From: Bacteroidales bacterium
GTDB taxonomy: Bacteria > Bacteroidota > Bacteroidia > Bacteroidales > UBA932
Direction of reading: 5' to 3'
DNA: 64,000 nucleotides
Assembly: GCA_017630155.1 (NCBI GenBank)
Contig: JAGBVU010000005.1
Coordinates: 80,342 to 144,341, forward strand
Position numbers and translations under genes: made by a program. The notes beneath the pieces are model-generated. The model made no database searches. It worked only from the letters and a program-made list of their open reading frames with translations, and had not been told where the DNA came from. Positions 8,054 through 17,549 of this stretch are shown here, piece by piece. Every line of letters starts with the position of its first letter. The stretch's first letter is position 1.

Positions 8054-9532
8054 ATGGCTAAAGAGGTAACAAGTAGAGAAGAGAACTACTCATTGTGGTA
8101 CAACAACTTGGTCGTTAAAGCAGACCTTGCAGAGAATTCAGCAGTCAGAGGTTGTATGGTAATCAAACCATACGGCTACGCAATATGGGAGAAAATCCAG
8201 CATCAGCTCGATACAATGTTCAAGGAGACCGGGCACCAGAATGCCTATTTCCCACTATTTATCCCCAAATCTTTCTTGAGCAAGGAGGCAGACCACGTGG
8301 AGGGTTTTGCCAAGGAGTGTGCAGTGGTGACTCACCACAGACTTAAGAACAATCCTGACGGATCAGGTGTAATCGTGGATCCAGAGGCAAAACTTGAGGA
8401 GGAGCTTATCGTTCGTCCTACCTCCGAGACCATTATCTGGAATACTTACAGAAACTGGATCAAGTCATACAGAGATCTTCCTATCCTTTGCAACCAATGG
8501 GCAAACGTGGTGAGATGGGAGATGCGTACCAGACTTTTCCTCAGGACAGCAGAGTTCTTGTGGCAGGAGGGGCATACAGCCCACGCTACAGCTCAAGAGG
8601 CGATCGAGGAGACAGAAAAGATGGTAAATGTTTACGCAGACTTCGCACGCAACTATATGGCTCTCCCTGTAGTGGTAGGTAAGAAGACAGAGTCAGAGAG
8701 ATTTGCCGGCGCCATCGATACCCTCTGTATTGAGGCTATGATGCAGGATGGTAAGGCTCTTCAGGCAGGTACTTCCCACTTCTTGGGCCAGAACTTCGCC
8801 AAAGCATTTGATGTGCAGTTTGCCAATAAAGAGGGTAAGCTTGATTATGTTTGGGCTACATCATGGGGTGTTTCTACCCGTCTTATGGGTGCTTTGATTA
8901 TGGCTCACAGTGACAATAACGGTCTTGTGCTTCCTCCAGCTCTTGCACCTATCCAGGTGGTTATGGTCCCTATCTACAAAGGGGAAGAGGAGCTTAAGAT
9001 GATGGTAGAGAAGATGGAAGAGATCAAAAACGAACTTAAGCCTTACGGTATCTCTGTCAAGATCGATGATAGGGACAATGTCCGTTCAGGTTTCAAATTC
9101 GCAGAATGGGAGCTTAAAGGTGTGCCAGTTCGCGTAGTTATGGGTAAACGTGACCTTGAAAACGGCGTGGTAGAGATCGCACGTCGTGATACTTGCGAGA
9201 AATCTTCTGTTTCAAGAGAGGGTATCGCCGAATACATCAAGAATCTGTTGGATGAGATCCAGAAGAATATCTATACAAAAGCTTTGAACTTCAGGGATGA
9301 GCATACAGTGAAAGTGGATACATGGGAGGAGTTCAAGGAGAAGATCGAAGAGGGTGGTTTCCTTCTTTGCCACTGGGACGGTACTGCTGAGACTGAGGCG
9401 AAGATCAAGGAGGAGACAAAGGCTACTATCAGATGTATCCCTCTTGATTCTCATGTGGTGATGGAGGAGGGCAAGTGTGTCTACTCCGGCAAACCATCCA
9501 AACAAAGGGTAATTTTTGCAAGAGCATACTAA
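8054..9532 (+). CDS. proS: Proline--tRNA ligase (short archaeal/eukaryote-like type)
   Basis: 492 residues, a class II synthetase that charges tRNA-Pro. The N-terminus ([20 protein letters not shown]) and the segment [20 protein letters not shown] identify the short ProS type that lacks the bacterial editing insertion. Motif 2 is visible around [20 protein letters not shown] and motif 3 around [18 protein letters not shown]. The C-terminal extension ends [13 protein letters not shown]. This ProS type is common in Bacteroidota. Length is normal. The next gene begins 1 base after the stop. Confidence 0.96.
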   Translation: MAKEVTSREENYSLWYNNLVVKADLAENSAVRGCMVIKPYGYAIWEKIQHQLDTMFKETGHQNAYFPLFIPKSFLSKEADHVEGFAKECAVVTHHRLKNNPDGSGVIVDPEAKLEEELIVRPTSETIIWNTYRNWIKSYRDLPILCNQWANVVRWEMRTRLFLRTAEFLWQEGHTAHATAQEAIEETEKMVNVYADFARNYMALPVVVGKKTESERFAGAIDTLCIEAMMQDGKALQAGTSHFLGQNFAKAFDVQFANKEGKLDYVWATSWGVSTRLMGALIMAHSDNNGLVLPPALAPIQVVMVPIYKGEEELKMMVEKMEEIKNELKPYGISVKIDDRDNVRSGFKFAEWELKGVPVRVVMGKRDLENGVVEIARRDTCEKSSVSREGIAEYIKNLLDEIQKNIYTKALNFRDEHTVKVDTWEEFKEKIEEGGFLLCHWDGTAETEAKIKEETKATIRCIPLDSHVVMEEGKCVYSGKPSKQRVIFARAY

Positions 9533-9533
9533 T

Positions 9534-10229
9534 ATGTTGGAACAAATCGCATCCGAATTGATGGATAAGGCCCAATTGAAGGCCGATGTTTATGAAAAAT
9601 GCTTGGACATCTTTAACCAGCTTAAGGATGTCTTGAGTGAGACCAGCAACGACCTGAACGATGTTGTGGAGGAGAAGTGCACCAGAAGGATCAGGATTGA
9701 GTATCGTGACCGTGGACGCTTTGAAGCAGAACTCAAGTTCGCAGATGATGTGTTGGTGTTCAGTATGCACACTGATGTCTTCAAATTTGACAAGGATCAC
9801 TCCATCTGGAAAAACCAGTATGTCAAGGAGGATCTGAGCAGGGCTTATTGTGGGGTCATCAATGTGTATAACTTCCTCTCGGATTCGATGAAATATAACA
9901 GGGAAGAGGACCTTGGATACCTTGTGGCCAGGATTTTTGTCAATAAGGACAGATGCTTCCTGGTGGAGGGAAAGAGACAGGACAAGCAAAGGACTGCTGC
10001 CTTCGGTAAATATACCCTTGGCAAGGATGAACTTGTGGCTATAGTCCAGTCAGCTGTTACATATGCCCTCTCATTTGACCTTCTGGTGCCTCCATTCGAT
10101 TTGGTGAAGGTGGTGAGTGTCAACCAGATCAATGCCAAGATAGAGTCTGCAAAGATGAAGACTGGCAAACGTATGGGTTATCAATATAACTCCGATGATG
10201 TGCTAAATACAGATGAAAATGAAAAATAA
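9534..10229 (+). CDS. Conserved hypothetical protein
   Basis: 231 residues from ATG 9534 (MLEQIASELMDKAQLKADVY); an upstream TTG at 9516 lies inside proS. The N-terminal 60 residues look helical. The middle (RRIRIEYRDRGRFEAELKFA) looks like a mixed alpha/beta domain. There is no signal peptide or membrane segment. I recognise it only as a protein conserved in Bacteroidales, without known function. It starts 1 base after proS and overlaps the next gene by 17 bases, so it is likely part of a proS-tilS transcript. No catalytic motif is evident. Confidence 0.7.
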   Translation: MLEQIASELMDKAQLKADVYEKCLDIFNQLKDVLSETSNDLNDVVEEKCTRRIRIEYRDRGRFEAELKFADDVLVFSMHTDVFKFDKDHSIWKNQYVKEDLSRAYCGVINVYNFLSDSMKYNREEDLGYLVARIFVNKDRCFLVEGKRQDKQRTAAFGKYTLGKDELVAIVQSAVTYALSFDLLVPPFDLVKVVSVNQINAKIESAKMKTGKRMGYQYNSDDVLNTDENEK

Positions 10230-11220
10230 AATTATTCTATTTGCCCTTGTGGCCCTTTTGGGCGGTCTGGCCTCTGTCAAATCGTTTGCTCAAGAGCAGG
10301 AACTGACAAGTGCACAGGAGATGTGCCTTATAGTAGTATCCAAGATTGATGTCCCTGAAATCCAGTATGTGGAGGTTGAGGAGCCAAAATATTGGACAAA
10401 TGGCATTATGAACCAGATAGGTTTCTCTCAGGTGTCGCTTACCAACTGGGCAGCCGGTGGTGTCGGTTCCATAGCTATGAATGCCTATGTCGATGCACAC
10501 GCAAATTATAAGAAAGACCTTATGATTTGGGAGAACAGGGTAAATCTGGCATACGGTTTTGTGAATCCACTTGGTGAGGGGGAGAGATTCAAGAAGAGTG
10601 ATGACAGGATTCAGGTAGACAGCAAATGGGGTTATGGCGTGGCAAACAAACTCTATGCATCGGCAGTGTTCAATTTCAGAACACAGTTTGCAAAAGGTTA
10701 TACCTACGGTGCTACCAAGGCGGATGATAAGCTTATCTCTGCATTTATGGCCCCTGGTAATGTTACACTCGGTCTCGGTGTGGACTGGAAACCATTGGGC
10801 GTACTCTCTTTCAACATCGCCCCTTTGACAGGAAATATGGTGGTGGTAGGTCTGGAGGAGCTCAGATCAAGCTATGGTTGGGATCCCAAAAAGGATGATA
10901 TGACCAAAGCTATCAGAACAGAGCTTGGTGCCCAGCTCAAAGGTGAGTACAAGCAGTCGTTCAGAAATGTGACAGTGGGTACAGTTCTTACACTATTCTA
11001 CGATTACCTATCACCGGAGTTGGCCCCTCAGGTTTATTGGGATCTGAATCTTGACTTCAAAATCACAAGGTTCTTCTCTGCCAACCTCCGTACCAACCTT
11101 ATCTATGATGAGAATATCCTTATCGAAGGGAAGGATGGTGAGTCAAAACCGAGAGTGCAGTTCAAAGAGGCGTTCAACCTCAGTTTCACCTACACCTTCG
11201 GTAACTATAAGAAAAAATAA
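10213..11220 (+). CDS. DUF3078 outer-membrane-associated protein
   Basis: 335 residues with a signal peptide (cleavage near SFAQ). The segment FSQVSLTNWAAGGVGSIAMN is the signature of DUF3078, a Bacteroidota family of predicted outer-membrane proteins. The rest alternates amphipathic strands and ends FNLSFTYTFGNYKKK, as expected for a small barrel. Function is unknown. The start overlaps the preceding gene by 17 bases and the stop overlaps the tilS start, so expression is probably coupled. An alternative start two codons downstream would make little difference. Confidence 0.82.
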   Translation: MKMKNKIILFALVALLGGLASVKSFAQEQELTSAQEMCLIVVSKIDVPEIQYVEVEEPKYWTNGIMNQIGFSQVSLTNWAAGGVGSIAMNAYVDAHANYKKDLMIWENRVNLAYGFVNPLGEGERFKKSDDRIQVDSKWGYGVANKLYASAVFNFRTQFAKGYTYGATKADDKLISAFMAPGNVTLGLGVDWKPLGVLSFNIAPLTGNMVVVGLEELRSSYGWDPKKDDMTKAIRTELGAQLKGEYKQSFRNVTVGTVLTLFYDYLSPELAPQVYWDLNLDFKITRFFSANLRTNLIYDENILIEGKDGESKPRVQFKEAFNLSFTYTFGNYKKK

Positions 11221-12557
11221 TGATCCTTTCGGAATTCGATAGAAACATAACCTCTTTTCTTCCCGATGGTGTGGAAGGGAAGAGGTTTCTTCTTGCTGTG
11301 AGCGGGGGGATAGACTCGATGTGTATGGCGAGTCTCTTCCTTGCTTCCTCTTTGAAGCCTGAATTTGGTATTGCTACAGTCAATTTCAATCTCAGGCCAG
11401 GGGACTGTGATCTTGATCAGGATCTGGTCAGAAGATGGGCTGCTGAGCACAGTATTCCGTTTCACACTATCGGATTCGATACTAAGGAGTATGCCCATCA
11501 GCACTCCATCTCTACCCAGATGGCTGCCAGGGATCTCCGTTACGGCTGGTTCTATAAATTGCTAGAAGAGCACAATTACGACTATATTGCCATAGCGCAC
11601 AATCTTGATGACAGCGCAGAGACCCTTCTGCTCAATCTACTCCGTGGAACAGGTGTGAGCGGACTTGCCGGAATCAGGGGGCAGAACGGAAAAATAATAA
11701 GGCCGCTGATAACAGTCCAGAGGGAGGAGATTGCCAGATATGTAGAGGAGAACAATATCCCTTACAGGGATGACAAATCAAATTTTGAGAGTCACTACTC
11801 CCGCAACAGGGTGCGCAATGTCATATTTCCCGAGTTCAGGAAAATCAATCCCTCATTCCTCTCCACTTTGAGCAGAAACAGCCTCCATTTTGTCCAGGCA
11901 GAGGGGGTGCTCGATGAGTTTCTCGAGATGAAGAGGGGGGTACTTTACAGAGTGGAGGGTGATCTGCTCCTTATAGATATAGCGGCACTTTCGAGGGAGA
12001 AGAGTAGAGGGTATTGGTTATACAGATTGCTTGGGGAGAAGGGATTTAATGAGTCGCAACTCGCTGATATTGAGGATGCACTCTCTGGGCAAAGTGGAAA
12101 GATGTTCTCCTCGGCTACCCATGAAGTGGTGGTGGACAGGGATTATCTCAAAGTGTATCCCATCAATGTGCTCGATAAAGCAGAGTTTTATATTGCCGGG
12201 CCAGGTGTCTATAACTTTGCAGGGGTAAGTTTCAGGATCAGTTTTTTTGAAAAGGGGGGCTCCTTTGACCCTATGAATGGTGATGGCGCACTCTATTTTG
12301 ATGCAGACTCCATAAAATTGCCTATGGTATGCAGAGGGTGGAAGGCTGCAGACAGATTCAGACCATTCGGGATGACCGGGTTTAAGAAATTGAGCGATTT
12401 CTTCAAGGATATCAAAATGGACAGGGTGCAGAAGGATATGCAGCCACTCATCTGTGATGGGGAGAATATAGTTTGCCTTCCCGGTCTGAGAATAGATGAC
12501 AGGTACAAAATAAAAACCTCGACCAGAATGGTGGCCGAGGTTAAAATATTGGGTTAA
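11220..12557 (+). CDS. tilS: tRNA(Ile)-lysidine synthase TilS
   Basis: 445 residues. The PP-loop SGGIDS (about residues 28-33) binds ATP. IAHNLDDSAETLLLNLLRG and GLAGIRGQNGKIIRPLI are the conserved TilS catalytic-domain segments. The C-terminal tRNA-binding domain includes CRGWKAADRFRPFGMTGFKK. TilS converts the wobble cytidine of tRNA-Ile(CAU) to lysidine so that it reads AUA codons; it is essential in most bacteria. The ATG overlaps the stop of the DUF3078 gene. Its 3' end lies 10 bases from the convergent sppA. Confidence 0.95.
   Translation: MILSEFDRNITSFLPDGVEGKRFLLAVSGGIDSMCMASLFLASSLKPEFGIATVNFNLRPGDCDLDQDLVRRWAAEHSIPFHTIGFDTKEYAHQHSISTQMAARDLRYGWFYKLLEEHNYDYIAIAHNLDDSAETLLLNLLRGTGVSGLAGIRGQNGKIIRPLITVQREEIARYVEENNIPYRDDKSNFESHYSRNRVRNVIFPEFRKINPSFLSTLSRNSLHFVQAEGVLDEFLEMKRGVLYRVEGDLLLIDIAALSREKSRGYWLYRLLGEKGFNESQLADIEDALSGQSGKMFSSATHEVVVDRDYLKVYPINVLDKAEFYIAGPGVYNFAGVSFRISFFEKGGSFDPMNGDGALYFDADSIKLPMVCRGWKAADRFRPFGMTGFKKLSDFFKDIKMDRVQKDMQPLICDGENIVCLPGLRIDDRYKIKTSTRMVAEVKILG
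12515..12542. terminator. Hairpin between convergent tilS and sppA
   Basis: AACCTCG and CGAGGTT flank a 14-base loop, with A-rich sequence on the left and TAAAA on the right, at the meeting point of two convergent genes. It overlaps the last tilS codons. It could act in both directions, but the T-runs are short. Confidence 0.45.
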
Positions 12558-12567
12558 AGTATCTGTC

Positions 12568-14331
12568 CTAGTTCTGGAAGACGTAGTCGTACTCCATACG
12601 GGCATATACAGTTTTGCTGATCTCTTTGAGCTCTTTGGCCAAATCCTCAAGGGCGGTTTCTGGATCTGAAAGTTTGTTGATTGTGCTCTCTGCCTGACCG
12701 AAAGACTCCATCAGTTTCTCCATCTGATTCTTTACCTTTGGATACTCTACCAATTGGTATTCCTCAAGACCAGAGATGTTGACAGTATAGTTCAAAGCGT
12801 CGTTCAGTGTGCCAATCTCGTCAACAAGGTTCACTTTGAGGCCATCTGTGCCTGACCATACTCTACCCTGGGCGATCTTGTCCACCTCTTCAGTGGTCAT
12901 ATCTCTTCCGTTGGCAACGATAGAGAGGAATGTGTCGTAGATCACCTCTACCCCTTTCTGCATATGTGCTTTCTCTACGTTGTCAAGTGGTTTGGTTATG
13001 GTCATCATATCTGCGTGCTCATTGCTGGTGATGTTTACAATGTTTACGCGAGCTTTCTCTTTGATGATTTTTTCAATATTGGGGATCATGCTGAATACTC
13101 CGATAGATCCGGTAAGGGTAGTCTCGTTGGAGAAGATTTTGTCGCACTCTGCTGAAATCCAGTATCCGCCAGATGCAGCATAGTCTCCATATGATACCAC
13201 TACAGGTTTGTCTTTTCTGAGAAGTTCAAGCTCTTTTCTGATGATCTCTGCAGCTACAGCGCTTCCGCCAGGTGAGTTGACACGGAGAAGAACCGCTTTG
13301 ATGGTGCTGTCCTTTTTCACATCAGAGATAATCTTCAGGTATTTGTCAGGGCTGATCTCATCACCGCTGTCGGCAATCTGTCCGTTTGCGTAGATGATGG
13401 CAATTTTCTCAGTGGCTTTGAAGTTTGGTTTTACCACAGCTTTGGCATATTTGTCAAGGGTGATCATCTTGATATCATCTTCTTTCTCTACGCCAAAAAG
13501 GCCTGTCAATTCCGCAACCATCTCATCTCTGGTCATAATGCCGTCGGCCATACCTGCAGCGACCATCTCTTCTGGCATTGTAACAGAGAGATTGTTGATG
13601 TGGTGGTTGAATGTTTTGATATCAATACCTCTTGATTCGCAGATATCATTTGAGATAGTTCTCCATAGTGAAGATATCATAGCCTGATTCTGCTCTCTGT
13701 TGGCTTCACTGATGTTGGAGTTTATGAACTGCTCACCGGCTGATTTGTATTTTCCATGACGGATAAGCTGAATCTCCACTCCAAGTTTGTCAAGGGCACC
13801 TTTGAAGAAATTGAGAGATGTTGCTACACCGAATACAGTATTTCCTCCGAATGGGTGTACATAAATCTTATCCGATACAGAGGAGAGATAGTATCCGTTT
13901 TGAGAATATGTCTCGGCATATGAGATGATGGCCTTGCCTGACTCTTTGAATTTTACGAGGGCACTTCTCAACTCCTCCATATGTGTCATGGTTCCATTTA
14001 TCTGAGTCGGGTTGATGTAGATAAACTTGATGGCTGGATCCTCTGCAGCTTTTTCGATGGCCTGTATGGCATTCAAGATGCCAAGACTTGCACCTGTATC
14101 AAGATTTCCCCCCTGAATCAATGCAGCTGGGTCAAAATCTCCATCAGAACTCTGCTCTGCAAGAGTTAGACCACCACCAATTTTAAGGATGGCAGATTTG
14201 GGAACAGTAGTAGTGGAATCTGATCCGGCACCTGCTGCACCTACAATACCAACAAGTACAATGACGCCTATGAACATAGCGGCAAAAACCCCTAAGAATG
14301 ACGCCAATAATGTTTTAAAAAATCCTTTCAT
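12568..14331 (-). CDS. sppA: Signal peptide peptidase SppA, 67-kDa type
   Basis: 587 residues with one N-terminal transmembrane segment (about residues 10-36) and two tandem S49 peptidase domains. The general-base lysine is in RHGKYKSAGE (about Lys196). The nucleophile is in DYAASGGYW (about Ser387). VNSPGGSAVAAEII is the conserved segment of the second domain. SppA degrades signal peptides after their release in the membrane. The protein is full length for the long SppA class. It is a single gene on the minus strand with its own promoter near 14360. Confidence 0.95.
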   Translation of the reverse strand: MKGFFKTLLASFLGVFAAMFIGVIVLVGIVGAAGAGSDSTTTVPKSAILKIGGGLTLAEQSSDGDFDPAALIQGGNLDTGASLGILNAIQAIEKAAEDPAIKFIYINPTQINGTMTHMEELRSALVKFKESGKAIISYAETYSQNGYYLSSVSDKIYVHPFGGNTVFGVATSLNFFKGALDKLGVEIQLIRHGKYKSAGEQFINSNISEANREQNQAMISSLWRTISNDICESRGIDIKTFNHHINNLSVTMPEEMVAAGMADGIMTRDEMVAELTGLFGVEKEDDIKMITLDKYAKAVVKPNFKATEKIAIIYANGQIADSGDEISPDKYLKIISDVKKDSTIKAVLLRVNSPGGSAVAAEIIRKELELLRKDKPVVVSYGDYAASGGYWISAECDKIFSNETTLTGSIGVFSMIPNIEKIIKEKARVNIVNITSNEHADMMTITKPLDNVEKAHMQKGVEVIYDTFLSIVANGRDMTTEEVDKIAQGRVWSGTDGLKVNLVDEIGTLNDALNYTVNISGLEEYQLVEYPKVKNQMEKLMESFGQAESTINKLSDPETALEDLAKELKEISKTVYARMEYDYVFQN

Positions 14332-14359
14332 TTTGGTAACGTATTTTATATTGTTTTTG

Positions 14360-14367
14360 CAAAAGTA
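14360..14367 (-). promoter_or_regulatory. Probable -7 box for sppA
   Basis: TACTTTTG on the minus strand, 28 bases before the sppA start. Confidence 0.5.
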
Positions 14368-14378
14368 TGTAAAAATTG

Positions 14379-14386
14379 TACCTTTG
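14379..14386 (+). promoter_or_regulatory. Probable -7 box for the metal-handling operon
   Basis: TACCTTTG, 10 bases before the ATG at 14397. It sits 11 bases from the oppositely directed sppA box, so the two promoters must overlap. Confidence 0.5.
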
Positions 14387-14396
14387 TCAAATTATT

Positions 14397-14855
14397 ATGG
14401 GTAAGAATGGTAATATAAATCTGTACACATCAGCTGCATCAATTCTGTTGATAGCGGTCTACCTCCTGTCATATATAGGATTCTCCATCCATACCTGTTC
14501 ATGTGAAGAGAGTATACAGATCTCGGTCCTGATAGGAAATCCTTCGTGTGAGAGTCTCCATACACATATTCCTATTTCAAAAGGGGAGTTTCACCATTGT
14601 GACGGACACCATCACTGTGATGAGCATCATCAGGATGGGTGTTGCAGCACAGAGGTTCTGGTTCTTACATCGGAGCAGACAAGTCCGGACCACAATACTT
14701 TGTTCTCTGCCCTCTCGTCGGGGCTGGTGACCTATTTCAGTTACCCCCATTTTGAGTCATTTGAGCTGGCCCCTTCATACTCTTCCGAAGAGGGGTTCAG
14801 CCCGTCAATATTTTTGCGACATTGTCAGTCGTATCTTTCAGTATGGAGGTTGTAG
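14397..14855 (+). CDS. His/Cys-rich membrane-anchored protein, likely metal-binding
   Basis: 152 residues from ATG 14397 (MGKNGNINLYTSAASILLIA); a TTG at 14376 lies inside the promoter. An N-terminal hydrophobic segment (about residues 10-30) is followed by HTCSCEE and then a dense His/Cys stretch, HHCDGHHHCDEHHQDGCC, near residues 70-90. This layout resembles small Bacteroidota proteins encoded before TonB-dependent receptors and HMA proteins. Metal binding is inferred from composition, and copper is my first guess from the neighbouring HMA domain. The receptor gene starts about 50 bases after its stop. Confidence 0.68.
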   Translation: MGKNGNINLYTSAASILLIAVYLLSYIGFSIHTCSCEESIQISVLIGNPSCESLHTHIPISKGEFHHCDGHHHCDEHHQDGCCSTEVLVLTSEQTSPDHNTLFSALSSGLVTYFSYPHFESFELAPSYSSEEGFSPSIFLRHCQSYLSVWRL

Positions 14856-14903
14856 CGTCTGGTTTCTTCAATAAGTTTCCAAATGTTACTAATCACCAAA
14901 TAC

Positions 14904-17201
14904 ATGAAAATGAAAAGAATCTTTACAATATTTTTAATTGCATTTGCAGCAGTTCTGGAGTTGGCTGCTCAAATTGCTCCAAAATCGCACACTGTTCAGG
15001 GTGTGGTTTATAACCTTAAGAATAATGGGGATAAAGAGGTAATCCCTTTTGCCACTGTTTATTGGCTACAGTCAGGTACTTATGTGGATTGTGATGTGGA
15101 CGGGAAGTTTACATTTACAGTCTTTGAGAAGGCCGATGATGCCACCCTTGTGGCTACAGCTATCGGCTACAATACAGATACATTGGTGGTAAATTATGAC
15201 ACCAGAAATGTTGAATTTTTCCTTCAGGGTGTCAATGAACTTGAAAAGGCTGTGGTGCAGGCACGTCAGGAGGGTAGTTATCTCTCAAAGATGACCCCGG
15301 TGAAGACAGAGGTCATCACCGCTGCAGGTCTCTGCAAGATGGCTTGCTGCAATTTGGCTGAGAGTTTTGAAAACTCAGCAAGTGTGACAGTTGGTTACTC
15401 TGATGCCATCACTGGTGCCAAGCAGATCCGTCTCCTCGGCCTATCCGGAATTTATACAGCAATGCTTGATGAAAACCGCCCCACAATGAGGGGTCTGGCT
15501 GCTCCGTTTGGCCTCTCATATGTCCCAGGCCAGTGGCTCGAGAGTATCCAGATAGCAAAGGGCCCATCATCGGTGGTGAACGGTCTTGAGGCCATCACAG
15601 GTCAGATCAATATGGAGCACCGCAAACCTACAGATGAGAAGCCTCTGTTTGTAAACCTTTTTGTGGATAACCATCTGATGACCGAGGCAAACATAGCATC
15701 TTCACTCCAGCTCAATGAGAAGTGGAGCACAGTGACTATGGGACACTATTCATCGATGCCTATGGGGCACGACGGCAATGGTGACGGCTTCAAGGATGAA
15801 CCCACATCCCTCAAATTCAACCTTACCAACCGCTGGCTCTACTATGATCAGAGCGGTATGCAGATCAGATTTGGTATCAGGGCTCTGACCGATGACAGAA
15901 CAGGTGGTATGACTTCGTTCAAAAAGGAGATGAGAAATGATGTCAATGCGATGGTAAAGGAGAATATCTGGGGCTCAAATATCAATAACAAGGGTGTGAA
16001 TGCCTATGTGAAGGTGGGTATCCCTTTGAACCTTGAGAATACAAGAAACATTGCATTTATTGCAGATTATACATATCACCAGATAGATTCCTATTTCGGA
16101 ATCAAGAACTATAATGGCAAACAGAACTCTGTGTTTGCAAACATCATCTTCCAGGAGATGATTGGTGATGAGCACAGAATCAATGCCGGTATCAGGAACC
16201 AGTTCGACCTTTTTGATGAGAGATTGGAGGATGCCTACATAACCTCTTTCGGGAAGCCTTGGAATACCACAGACTACAATCTGGGCAGAAGGGAGAATGC
16301 TGTCGGAGTATATGGTGAGTATACCTACACCCTCGGTGAGAAATTTTCAGCTGTGGCAGGTGTAAGTGTCGATTACAACAATCTTCACGGTCTGCTAGTA
16401 GCACCTCGTGCCAATATCAAATATGCCTTCACCGATGATATCATCTTCAGAGCATCGGGTGGAAGGGGATACCGCTCTCCAAATGTGGTGGTGGACAATA
16501 TCGGTATGCTCTCTACAGGGCGACAGATAGATATTGCTCCAGCTCTGGATATTGAGGATGCATGGACATACGGCGGTAACATTACCGGATATCTCCCTAT
16601 CGGAGAGAACAGAAACTCATACCTGAGCTTCGATTACTTCAGAACAGATTTCAATAAGCAGATTATTGTAGATCAGGAGCTTGATTTGTCAAAGGTGAGC
16701 ATCTACAATCTGGAGGGAAGATCGTTTACCAACACTTACCAGTTCGATTTCTCAGTGGAACCTATCGAGAGATTCATCATTATCGCCACCTATCGCTATA
16801 CTGACGCCAAAGTTACATTGGCAGGACAGGGACTTGTGGAGAGACCGATGACCAGCAGATATAAAGGTGTGTTGAACCTGCAGTATGCTACCAGGATGAA
16901 TATATGGACATTTGACTTCACTGCACAGCTCAATGGCCCTTGCAAACTCCCTTCATTCATGGTGGAAAACGGTGTGACAACATCTCCTGCATATCCTGTT
17001 TTCTTCGCACAGGTGACCAGAAAATTCAGAAGCGTCGATGTATATATCGGGGGTGAGAACCTCTCGAATTACAAACAGAAGAATCCGATTATTGAGTGGG
17101 AAAACCCTTACTCGTCGGAATTCAATGCCTCACAGGTATGGGGCCCTATCCTCGGATGGAAGGTATATGCCGGTATGAGGTTGACTTTATGGAAAAAATA
17201 A
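14904..17201 (+). CDS. TonB-dependent receptor, probable metal-complex importer
   Basis: 765 residues from ATG 14904 (MKMKRIFTIFLIAFAAVLEL); the frame extends seven codons upstream. A signal peptide is followed by a carboxypeptidase-regulatory-like beta domain (about residues 20-110, HTVQGVVYNLKNNGDKEVIP), a plug domain (residues 120-230, including QIRLLGLSGIYTAMLDENRP and NGLEAITGQINME) and a 22-strand-type barrel ending in LTLWKK. Cys-Cys in ICKMACCNLAE-like sequence of the plug is notable. There is no SusD partner. The flanking His/Cys-rich protein and HMA protein suggest a metal substrate, which is inference. Confidence 0.88.
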   Translation: MKMKRIFTIFLIAFAAVLELAAQIAPKSHTVQGVVYNLKNNGDKEVIPFATVYWLQSGTYVDCDVDGKFTFTVFEKADDATLVATAIGYNTDTLVVNYDTRNVEFFLQGVNELEKAVVQARQEGSYLSKMTPVKTEVITAAGLCKMACCNLAESFENSASVTVGYSDAITGAKQIRLLGLSGIYTAMLDENRPTMRGLAAPFGLSYVPGQWLESIQIAKGPSSVVNGLEAITGQINMEHRKPTDEKPLFVNLFVDNHLMTEANIASSLQLNEKWSTVTMGHYSSMPMGHDGNGDGFKDEPTSLKFNLTNRWLYYDQSGMQIRFGIRALTDDRTGGMTSFKKEMRNDVNAMVKENIWGSNINNKGVNAYVKVGIPLNLENTRNIAFIADYTYHQIDSYFGIKNYNGKQNSVFANIIFQEMIGDEHRINAGIRNQFDLFDERLEDAYITSFGKPWNTTDYNLGRRENAVGVYGEYTYTLGEKFSAVAGVSVDYNNLHGLLVAPRANIKYAFTDDIIFRASGGRGYRSPNVVVDNIGMLSTGRQIDIAPALDIEDAWTYGGNITGYLPIGENRNSYLSFDYFRTDFNKQIIVDQELDLSKVSIYNLEGRSFTNTYQFDFSVEPIERFIIIATYRYTDAKVTLAGQGLVERPMTSRYKGVLNLQYATRMNIWTFDFTAQLNGPCKLPSFMVENGVTTSPAYPVFFAQVTRKFRSVDVYIGGENLSNYKQKNPIIEWENPYSSEFNASQVWGPILGWKVYAGMRLTLWKK

Positions 17202-17220
17202 CATTTAAAACAGAATAATT

Positions 17221-17535
17221 ATGAAACATTTGCTTAGAATCTTTATCGTTGCGGTTTTCGCAATTTTCGCTTTGAATACAGAGGCTTCAGCCCAAAAGAA
17301 AAAAGAGGCTGAGGTGACCTTCAGTGTAAACGTTGACTGCCCTGCATGTGTCAAGAAACTTGAGTCTAACCTCCCTTTCGAGAAAGGAGTGAAAGACCTT
17401 AAGGTGAGCCTTGAAAACCAGACTGTATGGTTCAAATATCAGGCAGACAAGACTACCAAGGAGAATTTGGCAAAAGCTATCGAGAAATTCGGCTACAAAG
17501 TGTCAGAGATCCAGAAGGAAGAGGTTAAAAAATAA
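17221..17535 (+). CDS. Exported heavy-metal-associated (HMA) domain protein
   Basis: 104 residues with a signal peptide ending near EASAQ. The rest is one HMA/ferredoxin-like fold with the metal motif DCPACVKKLE (Cys40 and Cys43). The signal peptide places it in the periplasm, where it could pass copper or another soft metal to or from the receptor encoded 20 bases upstream. Periplasmic HMA proteins next to TonB receptors are common in Bacteroidota. The gene closes the three-gene metal unit. The GH9 gene begins 14 bases later and may be read from the same transcript. Confidence 0.85.
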   Translation: MKHLLRIFIVAVFAIFALNTEASAQKKKEAEVTFSVNVDCPACVKKLESNLPFEKGVKDLKVSLENQTVWFKYQADKTTKENLAKAIEKFGYKVSEIQKEEVKK

Positions 17536-17549
17536 TTCAGAAGGCTGTT

